The translations under genes and the position numbers were made by a program. Shown piece by piece: positions 24,498-32,478 of a stretch of DNA of 35,872 nt. The stretch lies in the NCBI GenBank assembly GCA_900553135.1, contig USCO01000007.1:1-35872 (forward strand). The letters run 5' to 3'. The stretch's first letter is position 1. Each line of letters begins with the position of its first letter. The notes under the pieces were generated by a model that did no database searches, was not told the origin of the DNA, and saw only the letters and a program-made list of their open reading frames with translations. This DNA is from an uncultured Eubacteriales bacterium. Its GTDB lineage: Bacteria > Bacillota > Clostridia > Oscillospirales > Oscillospiraceae.

Positions 24498-25811
24498 ATG
24501 GAGGCCGTAGCTTCTCAGCCGTGGTACCACTTGGACAACGCGGCCATGATGTATTCCGCCATCCAGCGGGGAAACTATTCCGCCCTGTACCGGTTTTCCG
24601 CCGTGATGACCGAACCCGTGGACCCGCAGCGCCTTCAGCGGGCCATTGACAAGACCATGCCCCGCTTTCCGGGCTTTCAGGTAAAGATCCGCCGGGGCTT
24701 TTTCTGGTATTACTTCGAGCGGGACGACGGGCCCGGCCCCGCCCTGCAGCGGGACATCCGCAACCCCTGCCAGCCGGTGCGCTTTCAGAACAAGGATAAG
24801 CTCATCCGCTTTTTCTACTATGAAAAGCGCATCTCCATGGAGGTGTTCCACGCCCTGGCCGACGGCGGCGGAGCACTGGTGCTCTTCAAGACGCTGCTGG
24901 CGGTCTATTTGCGGGAGATGGGCCACGACATCCCCAACACCCAGGGGGTCCTGGACATCACCCAGCCGCCCCAAAAGGAGGAGTGGGAGGACGCCTACGC
25001 CCGCTACGCCCACTCCCGGGTCCACCTCAGCATGCGGGAGCCCAAGGCCTACGCCTGTACCGGCACCCCCGAGCCCTTCTACACCCTGAACGTGACCATG
25101 GGCTTTGTGTCGGTGAAGGCCCTGCACGCCGCGGCCAAAAAACATGGGGCCTCCATTACGGAGTACCTGGCTGCCATCCTGCTGCAATCCATCCTCATCC
25201 GCCAGCGGCGGGAGGGGCGGCGGCGGGAGCTGCCCGTCTCCCTGGCGGTGCCCATCAATCTGCGGCCCTATTTCCCCTCGTCCACCCTGCGCAATTTTAT
25301 TCTTACCGTTCGGCCCAGCATCAACCCCGAGCTGGGGGACTACACCCTGGATGAGATCATCTCCCAGGTCCACCACCACATGCGCCTGCACATCACCCGG
25401 CAGGAGATGCAGGCGGTCATCACCAAAAACGTGTCTCTCCAGCACATCCTGCCCCTTCAGCTGGCCCCCGCGCCCCTGAAGAACTTCGCCATGGACCTGG
25501 GCTACCGCATTGCGGGCAGCCGCCCCTATTCCACCACCTTCACCAACCCCGGCATCTTTCAGGTGCCCGAGGAGATGAAGCCCTGGATCCACCACCTGGA
25601 GGTGGTGCTGGGGCAGTCCTATACCCCCCGGGTCAACTGCGCCGCCATCAGCTTTGGAGATATTATGGAGATCACCTTTGCGGGCACGGTGCGGGAGAGC
25701 GATGTGGAGCGGGAATTTTTCCGTACCCTGGTCCGGGAAGGGCTGCATGTGAAAGTTACCTCCAACCGAAAGGAGTGTTTGCCGTGTCATACTGCGTCAA
25801 CTGCGGAGTAG
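24498..25811 (+). CDS. Condensation/alcohol acetyltransferase-like protein
   Basis: A 437-residue soluble protein resembling the CoA-dependent acyltransferase/condensation superfamily: the catalytic HXXXD motif appears as HALADGG (H118, D122), and the second half has the LPVSLAVPINLRPYF and STLRNFIL segments found in alcohol acetyltransferase-like proteins. It may transfer an acyl group onto a hydroxyl or lipid acceptor; substrate unknown. The ATG at 24498 follows AGGAGGGAG; the in-frame TTG seven codons earlier lacks a site. Its 3' end overlaps the next gene by 28 bases, so both are coupled. Confidence 0.75.
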   Translation: MEAVASQPWYHLDNAAMMYSAIQRGNYSALYRFSAVMTEPVDPQRLQRAIDKTMPRFPGFQVKIRRGFFWYYFERDDGPGPALQRDIRNPCQPVRFQNKDKLIRFFYYEKRISMEVFHALADGGGALVLFKTLLAVYLREMGHDIPNTQGVLDITQPPQKEEWEDAYARYAHSRVHLSMREPKAYACTGTPEPFYTLNVTMGFVSVKALHAAAKKHGASITEYLAAILLQSILIRQRREGRRRELPVSLAVPINLRPYFPSSTLRNFILTVRPSINPELGDYTLDEIISQVHHHMRLHITRQEMQAVITKNVSLQHILPLQLAPAPLKNFAMDLGYRIAGSRPYSTTFTNPGIFQVPEEMKPWIHHLEVVLGQSYTPRVNCAAISFGDIMEITFAGTVRESDVEREFFRTLVREGLHVKVTSNRKECLPCHTASTAE

Positions 25812-26479
25812 AGCTGGACCGGGATGCCGTGGCCTGTCCCCTGTGCCAGACGCCGGTGATCAATCCCGTCTGTCCCCCTGATGCCCAGGCCATCCCCAAT
25901 TTCCCCCTGGAGCGCCAGGAGGTGGAGCCCGTGGACCAGCGGGAGCTGGCCATCCTCCTCAGCGCCATGGTGGTCTGCGCCGGGGTGTGCTGCGGACTAT
26001 TAAACCTGTTTCTTTGGAAGGGTGTGCCCTGGGCCCTGTTTGTGGCCGGGGCCTGCGCCGTGCTGTGGGTGTGGCTGGTGCCCCCTCTGCTGCTGCGGAA
26101 GGTCCCTTCGGCGGTGTTCCTGCTGCTGGACCTGCTGGCTGTGGGCGGACTGCTGGTGCTCATCGCCGCCGTCTCCCATGGAATGGCGTGGTTCACCACC
26201 CTGGCCATGCCGGTGTGGGCGGGGTTCTCCGTGATTTTGCTGGCCATCTGGCTGGCGGCCCAAAAGCGTTCCATCCTCAGCCGGGCCCTGCTGATTTTGG
26301 GCGGCCTGGTCCTCTTCCTGCTGTGGCTGGAGTTTGTCATCGACCGCTTTTTGGGCGGGTACCGGCCCATGTGGTCCCTCATTGCCGCGGCGGTGGGCGT
26401 CACCCTGATGCTGCCCCTGCTGGTCATCCGCACCCGGCCCAATCTGCGCCGCCAGGTGCGCCGCCGCTTCCACTTCTGA
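25784..26479 (+). CDS. Zinc-ribbon membrane protein, DUF6320-like
   Basis: A 231-residue protein with an N-terminal zinc ribbon (CVNCG then CPLC, four cysteines within the first 24 residues) followed by about six membrane helices from residue 45 on. The architecture matches proteins annotated DUF6320, which I recall next to acetyltransferase-like genes in Clostridia. The start is a GTG at 25784, eight bases after AAAGGAG; a GTG three codons earlier overlaps that site and is less likely. It could anchor or feed the acyltransferase at the membrane; this is inference. Confidence 0.75.
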   Translation: MSYCVNCGVELDRDAVACPLCQTPVINPVCPPDAQAIPNFPLERQEVEPVDQRELAILLSAMVVCAGVCCGLLNLFLWKGVPWALFVAGACAVLWVWLVPPLLLRKVPSAVFLLLDLLAVGGLLVLIAAVSHGMAWFTTLAMPVWAGFSVILLAIWLAAQKRSILSRALLILGGLVLFLLWLEFVIDRFLGGYRPMWSLIAAAVGVTLMLPLLVIRTRPNLRRQVRRRFHF

Positions 26480-26492
26480 TAAACAAAAAAAT

Positions 26493-26523
26493 AGCGCCTG
26501 CCGAAAGGCAGGCGCTGTTTTTT
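26493..26523. terminator. Bidirectional terminator between DUF6320-like and hydrolase genes
   Basis: Stem AGCGCCTGCC (26493-26502), GAAA tetraloop, GGCAGGCGCT (26507-26516), then a T run; a run of A on the left serves the convergent gene. Its end overlaps the hydrolase stop. Confidence 0.93.
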
Positions 26524-27475
26524 ATGCCAGCTGCCGTAAAAAGGCTGCCATGGCCGTCATGGCCTCCCCCGCGCTTTTCACGGGGAACATCTGAAAGACG
26601 TGCCACATATCCGGCCAGGACTGCAGGACACAGGGGACGCCTGCCGCTGCCATGGCGTTTCGCAGACCCTCCGAGTCGGAGTACAGGATCTCCCGCTCGC
26701 CCACCTGGATGAGGGTGGGGGGGAAGCCGGTCAGGTCGGCAAAGAGAGGGGAGAAGTGGGGCTGGCTGTAGTCGGCCTCGGGAGCGTAGGCGCTGCGCAC
26801 CGACTGGATGTAGCCGTTGGTGAGCATGGGGTCCAGCTCCTCCCGCTGGGTGTAGGAGTCGCCGGAGGCGGTCATGTCCGTCCAGGGGGAGAAGAGGATG
26901 AGCCGGCCGGGAAGGAACCGCCCCTCCTCCTTTAAGGAGAGGGTGAGCTCCAGGGCCAGATTGCCCCCGGCCGAGTCTCCGGCCACAATGACATCCCGGG
27001 CGCCCCAGCCCTGGTGCATGAGATACTCCCACACCTTCCGGGCGTCCTCCAGGGCGGCGGGGTAGGGGAACTCCGGGGCCAGACGGTACTGGAATGCCAG
27101 CACCTCGCAGCCCGTTGCGCTGGCCATCTTGGCCCCCAGCACCCGGGCGTAGCCCAGGTTTCCGCTGGTGTAGCCACCGCCGTGGCAGTAGAGGATCACC
27201 TTGTTTCGGTCATGGGCCCGCTCGGGGCGAATCCAGGCCATGGGCATCTCGTCCAGGGTGAAGGGCTCCCAGCTGAAGCCGATGGGGGGAGACATGAGCC
27301 GCCCCAGGACCTCCTGGCCCTTTCGCTGGCGGGCCAGGTCATCGGGGTCCATGGAGTCGGGGGAGGCGGCGCTGTGGATAGCTTTCAGGGCGGCCATCAT
27401 GGCGTCGGTCAGCTTGAGATTGAAGAGGTCGGCCTTTTCCTGCCGGCTTTTATAAGTGTTTCTGTTGGGATTCAT
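26522..27475 (-). CDS. Alpha/beta hydrolase, hormone-sensitive-lipase family
   Basis: A 317-residue esterase/deacetylase-like enzyme with the oxyanion-hole motif HGGG (98-101), the nucleophile elbow GDSAG (S168) and a likely catalytic His292. The acidic member is expected near 260-267 (GEREILYSD), where Glu262 stands at the usual Asp place, or Asp267 serves. No signal peptide, so it acts in the cytosol on acyl esters. It faces the acetyltransferase-like operon tail to tail; acyl transfer and removal could form one module. The ribosome site (AAAGGTGG) is slightly imperfect. Confidence 0.87.
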   Translation of the reverse strand: MNPNRNTYKSRQEKADLFNLKLTDAMMAALKAIHSAASPDSMDPDDLARQRKGQEVLGRLMSPPIGFSWEPFTLDEMPMAWIRPERAHDRNKVILYCHGGGYTSGNLGYARVLGAKMASATGCEVLAFQYRLAPEFPYPAALEDARKVWEYLMHQGWGARDVIVAGDSAGGNLALELTLSLKEEGRFLPGRLILFSPWTDMTASGDSYTQREELDPMLTNGYIQSVRSAYAPEADYSQPHFSPLFADLTGFPPTLIQVGEREILYSDSEGLRNAMAAAGVPCVLQSWPDMWHVFQMFPVKSAGEAMTAMAAFLRQLA

Positions 27476-27512
27476 AGAAAACCCACCTTTCTTGCGCTGT
27501 GGTCATAATCAT

Positions 27513-27554
27513 ATACTACCACATCCGGGGACCAAAAACGGTTGTGTCCCCAAC
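27513..27554 (-). promoter_or_regulatory. Weak fifth Crp/Fnr-like site with -10 before the hydrolase
   Basis: On the minus strand GTTGGGGACACAAC (27554-27541) agrees with the regulon palindrome at 9 of 14 positions. A TGG-TAGTAT extended -10 (hexamer 27518-27513) begins exactly 29.5 bases from its centre, the same geometry as the four strong sites. It could be a low-affinity member or chance. Confidence 0.35.
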
Positions 27555-27588
27555 GGGAAGGATGATTTTGTGAAAATTACCGGGGCGG

Positions 27589-28053
27589 TCAGGGGTTCAG
27601 CTGCCAGATCACCAGGTTCAGATACCCCGCAAAGCTGACCCAGAGGAAATAGGGTACCTGCATCCAGGCGGCCAGGCGGCTGACGGAGTGGAAGGCCAGA
27701 ATCATCATCAAGATAAAGACCCACAGAAGCCCCAGGCAGAGCAGGGCCGTGAAGTAGTCCCCGTCGCCGAAAAACAGCAGGCTCCAGGAGAAGTTCAGGG
27801 CCAGCTGCAGCACCCAGAAGAAGGCGGCCAGCCCTGAGCCGGGGCCGCCCCGCTGCACCACCCGGGCAAGGCCCAGGCCCATGAGGAGGTACAGAACCGC
27901 CCACACCAGGGAGAATACGTATCCCGGCGGGGTGAGGGGGGTCTTTTCCAGGAGGGGGTAGACCTGGGTTAGGCCGGGCTCCGACAGGTAGCCTGCCAGA
28001 GCCCCCACCCCCAGGGTACATAAGGGAAACAGAATATATCCAAGTTTTTTCAT
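27589..28053 (-). CDS. tspO: TspO/MBR family membrane protein
   Basis: A 154-residue protein with five membrane helices and the family landmarks LVWAVLYLLMGLGL, LQLALNFSWSLLFF and the C-terminal PYFLWVSFAGYLNLVIWQLN. Bacterial TspO binds porphyrins and is tied to stress responses and tetrapyrrole handling. It follows the HdeD-like gene by 19 bases and probably shares its Crp/Fnr-controlled promoter. The first residues MKKLGYILFP resemble the usual N-terminus, so the start is secure. Confidence 0.92.
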   Translation of the reverse strand: MKKLGYILFPLCTLGVGALAGYLSEPGLTQVYPLLEKTPLTPPGYVFSLVWAVLYLLMGLGLARVVQRGGPGSGLAAFFWVLQLALNFSWSLLFFGDGDYFTALLCLGLLWVFILMMILAFHSVSRLAAWMQVPYFLWVSFAGYLNLVIWQLNP

Positions 28054-28072
28054 AACATCCTCCGTCCGGCGG

Positions 28073-28714
28073 TCAGCCCGCCTGGTTGTGCGCCGGAGAC
28101 CACACCATAAGCAGCAGGGCCATGGCCGATGCCATCAGGTACATACCCCATACGGTAGTCAGGGCAAACCAGCTTACAATGGGATTGAGGCACAAAAACA
28201 CGCTGATGAGCAGGTTCAGTCCGCCCCCGAAGAGCACCCAGCCCCGTCCCGGCGCGCCCCGCTTGGCGGTGAGTCCCGTCCCAAGCTGGGTCAGGCCCGT
28301 GGTTGCGGTGAGCAGTCCCAGCAGGAAGGAGACGGCAGAGATCATCTGCAGTACCCCGATGGGGCTCCAAAAGGCGGAGAGGATGGTCACGCCGGAAAAC
28401 AGGAGCAGCAAAATGCCGTTGGCCAGCATCCAGCCGCTGCGCTCCTCCCGGGGCGTCTGGGTAAACATCACGGTCTGGGACAGGCCGAAGAGAAAGAGTC
28501 CCGCGGTGATCAAAAAGGCGAGCCCGGTGCCGAATACGCCGGGGAAGATGAGGGCCGTGAGGCCCAGGGCGGCCAGGATGAGGGCAGGCAGCAGCAGCCC
28601 CGTCTGTGTTTTTTTCGTGGTGACCTTGGTCCCGTCCAGGACCTCGTACTCCCCGTCCAGGATCTCAAAGTCTGCGTCCGATATGGTATAGAGCTGGTCG
28701 TTTTCCCGCTTCAT
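28073..28714 (-). CDS. HdeD-like (DUF308) membrane protein
   Basis: A 213-residue protein: a 35-residue hydrophilic N-terminus, then six helices arranged in three pairs as in HdeD/DUF308 proteins. HdeD of enteric bacteria is linked to acid resistance at high cell density; the biochemical role is unknown. The ATG at 28714 follows AGGAGG. The promoter at 28777-28782 with a Crp/Fnr palindrome at -41.5 precedes it, and tspO follows in the same transcript. A second DUF308 protein is encoded at 34330. Confidence 0.82.
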   Translation of the reverse strand: MKRENDQLYTISDADFEILDGEYEVLDGTKVTTKKTQTGLLLPALILAALGLTALIFPGVFGTGLAFLITAGLFLFGLSQTVMFTQTPREERSGWMLANGILLLLFSGVTILSAFWSPIGVLQMISAVSFLLGLLTATTGLTQLGTGLTAKRGAPGRGWVLFGGGLNLLISVFLCLNPIVSWFALTTVWGMYLMASAMALLLMVWSPAHNQAG

Positions 28715-28776
28715 ATAATAGTCCTCCTATGTTGTGGTGTGTCCCCTGGCGGCATCTGCAGCCTGGGACTGTTCTC

Positions 28777-28818
28777 AGCATAACAAAGAATGCCGCTCAA
28801 AACGGTTGTCCAGACAAC
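28777..28818 (-). promoter_or_regulatory. Crp/Fnr-type site 1 and -10 box of the HdeD-tspO operon
   Basis: The palindrome GTTGTCTGGACAAC (minus, 28818-28805) is centred 29.5 bases before the first base of TATGCT (28782-28777), i.e. at -41.5. The predicted start near 28770 leaves a 56-base leader. No good -35 box is needed in class II activation. Confidence 0.75.
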
Positions 28819-28824
28819 GAGGGC

Positions 28825-28865
28825 AAAAAAAGCGCTCCGGAGAGGGTCTCCGGAGCGCTTTTTTC
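28825..28865 (-). terminator. Terminator of the Crp/Fnr regulator gene
   Basis: Perfect 13-base stem AGCGCTCCGGAGA (28831-28843) with TCTCCGGAGCGCT (28847-28859), three-base loop, with A and T runs on both sides. It ends the regulator transcript just before the HdeD promoter. Confidence 0.93.
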
Positions 28866-28881
28866 ATTTATAGGAAGGGTT

Positions 28882-29589
28882 TCACTGGTTGGGGTCGGGC
28901 TCCTCCTCGGTAATGGGCATCTCGATGAGGAGCTCGAATTTACTCTTATTAAATTTTAAAAGGCCCTCGTCCCTCATTTTGCACAGCTCGTTGGACATGG
29001 CGCTGCGGTCCACAAAGAGGAAGTCGGCCAGGTCCTGGCGGTTGAGGGGGATGGCGAAGGTCCTGCTGCGGGCCTGGTGGAACTGGCCGGACAGATAGTC
29101 CTGCAAACGCTCCCGCATGGAGCGGCGGATGCTGTCCTCCAGCTTTCGGGTGAGCCGGTGGGCCTGCTGGGCCACCGCCAGGGTGAGATTTTGCAGCACC
29201 CGGATCTGCACCGGGGCAGTGAGCACGTGCTTGCGCAGCAGCTGGCTGACGTTGAGAAACAAAATTTCCGTCTCCTGGGTGGTCTCGGCGGAGATGTGCA
29301 GGCGGTACTCCCCAATGGCGTTGAGCAGGCCGATGGACTCCCCGGGCCCCAGGTGCTCCATAAGGTTGCTGTTGCCGTCCTCATCAATATGAAAGAGGTG
29401 GAGATTGCCCGACAGGATCACCCCCACCTGGTCCATGCGGTCCCCGTCCTGCATGACCATGGCCCGCTTGGGGTAGACCTTTCGGTGGGAGGTCATGGTC
29501 CCCAGGGCCTCCAGGATCTCGCTGTCCTCCATGTTGCGAAACAGCAGCCCCTTTTTTAGCACGGCAAGCATGCTCTCCTGGTCCATCAT
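28882..29589 (-). CDS. Crp/Fnr-family transcriptional regulator
   Basis: A 235-residue regulator with a cyclic-nucleotide-binding-like beta barrel (about 20-115), a long dimer helix (120-170) and a C-terminal helix-turn-helix (182-212, LNRQDLADFLFVDRSAMSN). The recognition helix DRSAMSNELCKM differs from Crp (RETV) and Fnr types, so the DNA target should differ too. Its only cysteine is C203 in the helix, which rules out an Fnr-like iron-sulfur sensor. The ATG at 29589 follows AAAGGAG. Four matching palindromes around this gene suggest it is a local activator; the ligand is unknown. Confidence 0.93.
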   Translation of the reverse strand: MMDQESMLAVLKKGLLFRNMEDSEILEALGTMTSHRKVYPKRAMVMQDGDRMDQVGVILSGNLHLFHIDEDGNSNLMEHLGPGESIGLLNAIGEYRLHISAETTQETEILFLNVSQLLRKHVLTAPVQIRVLQNLTLAVAQQAHRLTRKLEDSIRRSMRERLQDYLSGQFHQARSRTFAIPLNRQDLADFLFVDRSAMSNELCKMRDEGLLKFNKSKFELLIEMPITEEEPDPNQ

Positions 29590-29628
29590 ATCCCGTCCGC
29601 TCCTTTCCAGCGCAGTGTTTACAAGATA

Positions 29629-29657
29629 ACCATAGCCAAAATCCGGGGCGTTGTCAA
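29629..29657 (-). promoter_or_regulatory. Sigma-70 promoter of the Crp/Fnr regulator gene
   Basis: Perfect TTGACA (29657-29652) and TATGGT (29634-29629) with a 17-base spacer on the minus strand. A half-site GTTGTC (29650-29655, plus strand) overlaps the -35, which could allow self-repression. Confidence 0.8.
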
Positions 29658-29690
29658 TTGGGGCCGCGCCTGGACGGCCAGTTTAAGTCC

Positions 29691-29732
29691 GTTGTCTAGA
29701 CAACCGATTTTTCCCATTTCCTGGCCCATAAT
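29691..29732 (+). promoter_or_regulatory. Crp/Fnr-type site 2 and -10 box of the LRR-SLH gene
   Basis: The perfect palindrome GTTGTCTAGACAAC (29691-29704) is centred at -41.5 relative to a start near 29739 set by CATAAT (29727-29732). The leader is 51 bases. Confidence 0.78.
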
Positions 29733-29789
29733 CAGGGCAGCGGACCCGACAGGGCCGCCGGTATACGATCACGGCAAGGAGGAAATGAT

Positions 29790-32360
29790 ATGAAAAAATG
29801 GAAAAACGGGCTCTCTCTTGTTTTGACGCTGTGTATGGCGGCGGGAATGGTGCTCACGGGAAAGGCCCAGGCCCCCGGCGTTCCCCTGGACAGCAGCGCC
29901 TTCCCGGACCCGGCTTTTTTGGGCTGGGTCCGGAAACAGGACACCGACGGGGACGGGTTTCTCTCCCAAACTGAGCGGGAGGCCGTCACCAGAATGGACC
30001 TGCGCAAGCTGGGCATCCAGGATTTAAGCGGTTTGGAGTATTTCCCCGCCCTGGAGTACCTCAATTGCAGCGAAAACGATCTGGTCAGCCTGGAGCTGGC
30101 CGATTTTCCCGCGCTGACCTCTCTCACCTGCAACGAAAATTCCAGGCTCAGCGAGCTGATCCTCAGCGGGGTGCCTGCCCTGGAGCAGCTCTACTGCTTT
30201 GACAGTAGCCTGTCCCACCTGGACCTGCACGATTTCCCCAACCTCACCTACCTGGCCTGGGGCGGAAGCCCCCTGGAGGAGCTGGACCTCAGCGGCAACC
30301 CCAATCTGCACACACTCCATGTCCTGGGGGGCAATCTCACCCAGGCGGACCTGTCCCACAACGAAAAGCTGGACACGCTGCTGTGGAACCACACCTGGAT
30401 CGAAACCCTGGACCTGTCCCACCAGACCCAGCTCACCTACCTCAACTGCACCGACAACCACCTTACCTCCCTGGACCTCAGCGGCAACGAGAAGCTGGAG
30501 ACGGTTTACGCCGGAAATAACCGGCTGCTGGCCGTTCGCCTGCCTCAGGACACCATCTCCTTTTGCGACCTCACCGGGCAGCGCCCCGCAACCGTTCAGC
30601 TGCCCCAGGGGGAAAATTCCATCCCCCTCACCGACCTGGCCCCCTGGATGGACCCGGGACAGGTGAGCCAGCTGAGCGGCGCGGCCTTGGAGGGGGACCG
30701 CCTCCGGCTGGACACCCCCAATCAGACCGTCACCTACCGCTATACCGACGGGGCCGCCCTTTTAGACGCCACCCTGGAGGTGTCGGGGGAGAACGGCTGG
30801 CAGGTGCCTTTGAGTATCCGGGACTGGACCTACGGCGAGACCCCCGCCAGCCCCCAGGCCCAGCCCGCCTTTGGAACGGTGGAATTTTCCTACAGCTACT
30901 CCCCCCAGGGGCCCTTCCGCAGTGAAGTGCCCACCATGGCGGGCACCTGGTACGTCCGGGCTGACGTGGAGGGGACGGACCAGTATTCCGGCCTGGAAGC
31001 CATGGAGTCCTTCCGCATTCTCCCCGCCGTTCCCCAGTTTCCCACCCCCGAGGTGAAATTTGCCACCTATGGGGACTATTTGGGCGAGGTGGCCCTGGAA
31101 TCCCGGTTTTTCTGGGAAAACGGCAGCCTGCGGGTGGGAAATGCCGGCGTTCAGACCCATCTGGCCTTCTACATGCCCCTGGACCTCATCGACTATCAGG
31201 TGGTGGAGCACATCCCTGTGGTGGTGAACGTGGCCCCCTATGACGGGACCCAGCTGCCCATCTCCCAGATCACCAGCCGCGCCGAGGCGGAAAACCTGGT
31301 CATCCGCCACGGGGACTGGGTGCTGCAGAAGGGCGTGGACTACGAGACAGAGCTGGAGGAGCAGGGGACACAGGTGCAGGTCACCATCCGCTTTCAGGGC
31401 AACTACACCGGCACTGTGGTGCGCACCTTCTCTGAGGACTCCGGCGGCAGCGGCGGCGGAACCGCGGCATCCTTCTGGATCTCTGCTCAGGCCACGCCGG
31501 GCGGCACCATCACCCCCAGCGGAAAAGTGCCGGTGGGCCGGGGCGAGACCCCCAGCTTTACCATGACGCCCCAGCCAGGCTACCGGCTCCAGACCGTTCT
31601 GGTGGACGGTAAGCCCGTGGGGGCGGAGACCACCTACCGCTTTGCCCCTGTATCTGCAAACCACACCATCTCCGCCCAATTTGTCCCCCTGGACAGCCCC
31701 CTGTCCCCGGAGGAGACCGGCGTGGGGGACTACCTGGACACCCAGAACCACAATGCCTATTTCTTCGGCTATCCCGACGGCCGCTTCGGCCCCGAAGATC
31801 CCCTGACCCGGGCCCAGGCCGCCCAGATCTTCTACGCCTTGCTGAAAGACCCCAACGTGCCCATCACGGCGGGCTTTGCCGATGTGCCCGACGACGCCTG
31901 GTACGCCACGGCAGTGAACACCTTGGCCTCTCTGGGCAAGGTGGCCGGGGTAGGGGACGGGAAGTTCCTCCCAGACCAGCCCATCACCCGGGCGGAATTT
32001 GTCACCATGGCCATGGGCTTTGCCCGGCCCGTCTCGAATACTGCCTGTACCTTCCCAGACGTGGGAACGGAGGACTGGTTCTACCGCCCAGTGATGGCCG
32101 CGGCGGAGTACGGCTGGATCTGCGGCTGTCCCGACGGCCTCTTTGAGCCCCAGAAGCTGGTAACTCGCAGCGAGACGGCGGTCATCCTGAACCGAATGCT
32201 GGACCGCAGCTGCGACCCGGACTTTTTGGAAACCAACGCCGTGCGCCGGTTCCCCGATGTGCCCGCCACCCACTGGGCCTATGCGGAGATCTGCGAAGGG
32301 GCCAACGCCCACCGCTACCAGCGGGTGGACGGACAGGAGGTGTGGGAAGGCCTGATGTAA
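29790..32360 (+). CDS. Secreted leucine-rich-repeat protein with SLH surface anchor
   Basis: An 856-residue exported protein. A signal peptide (1-28, ending AQA) is followed by an EF-hand-like loop DTDGDGFLS (51-59), then internalin-like leucine-rich repeats of about 20-21 residues (roughly 70-250, with repeated LDLSGN). Beta-rich linker domains follow, then a glycine-rich bacterial repeat (about 562-635, SAQATPGGTITPSG). At the C-terminus are SLH repeats (about 645-685, 690-745, 753-810) with the TRAQ/TRAE motifs and a short fourth copy. SLH domains bind pyruvylated secondary cell-wall polymers, so it sits on the cell surface, perhaps for adhesion. AAGGAGG precedes the ATG. Confidence 0.9.
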   Translation: MKKWKNGLSLVLTLCMAAGMVLTGKAQAPGVPLDSSAFPDPAFLGWVRKQDTDGDGFLSQTEREAVTRMDLRKLGIQDLSGLEYFPALEYLNCSENDLVSLELADFPALTSLTCNENSRLSELILSGVPALEQLYCFDSSLSHLDLHDFPNLTYLAWGGSPLEELDLSGNPNLHTLHVLGGNLTQADLSHNEKLDTLLWNHTWIETLDLSHQTQLTYLNCTDNHLTSLDLSGNEKLETVYAGNNRLLAVRLPQDTISFCDLTGQRPATVQLPQGENSIPLTDLAPWMDPGQVSQLSGAALEGDRLRLDTPNQTVTYRYTDGAALLDATLEVSGENGWQVPLSIRDWTYGETPASPQAQPAFGTVEFSYSYSPQGPFRSEVPTMAGTWYVRADVEGTDQYSGLEAMESFRILPAVPQFPTPEVKFATYGDYLGEVALESRFFWENGSLRVGNAGVQTHLAFYMPLDLIDYQVVEHIPVVVNVAPYDGTQLPISQITSRAEAENLVIRHGDWVLQKGVDYETELEEQGTQVQVTIRFQGNYTGTVVRTFSEDSGGSGGGTAASFWISAQATPGGTITPSGKVPVGRGETPSFTMTPQPGYRLQTVLVDGKPVGAETTYRFAPVSANHTISAQFVPLDSPLSPEETGVGDYLDTQNHNAYFFGYPDGRFGPEDPLTRAQAAQIFYALLKDPNVPITAGFADVPDDAWYATAVNTLASLGKVAGVGDGKFLPDQPITRAEFVTMAMGFARPVSNTACTFPDVGTEDWFYRPVMAAAEYGWICGCPDGLFEPQKLVTRSETAVILNRMLDRSCDPDFLETNAVRRFPDVPATHWAYAEICEGANAHRYQRVDGQEVWEGLM

Positions 32361-32375
32361 AAGAAAATCCGTTCC

Positions 32376-32417
32376 GTTGTCTGGACAACCTACAATTCCC
32401 GCCCCGTGGACTATCAT
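32376..32417 (+). promoter_or_regulatory. Crp/Fnr-type site 3 and -10 box of the oleate hydratase gene
   Basis: GTTGTCTGGACAAC (32376-32389) is centred at -41.5 to a start near 32424 set by TATCAT (32412-32417). The leader is 55 bases. The site begins 16 bases after the stop of the LRR-SLH gene. Confidence 0.78.
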
Positions 32418-32478
32418 AGGGTCATAGGGAAAAACCTACCAGCCCAATGCGCTGGAACATCAAACAGGAGGTACGCTT

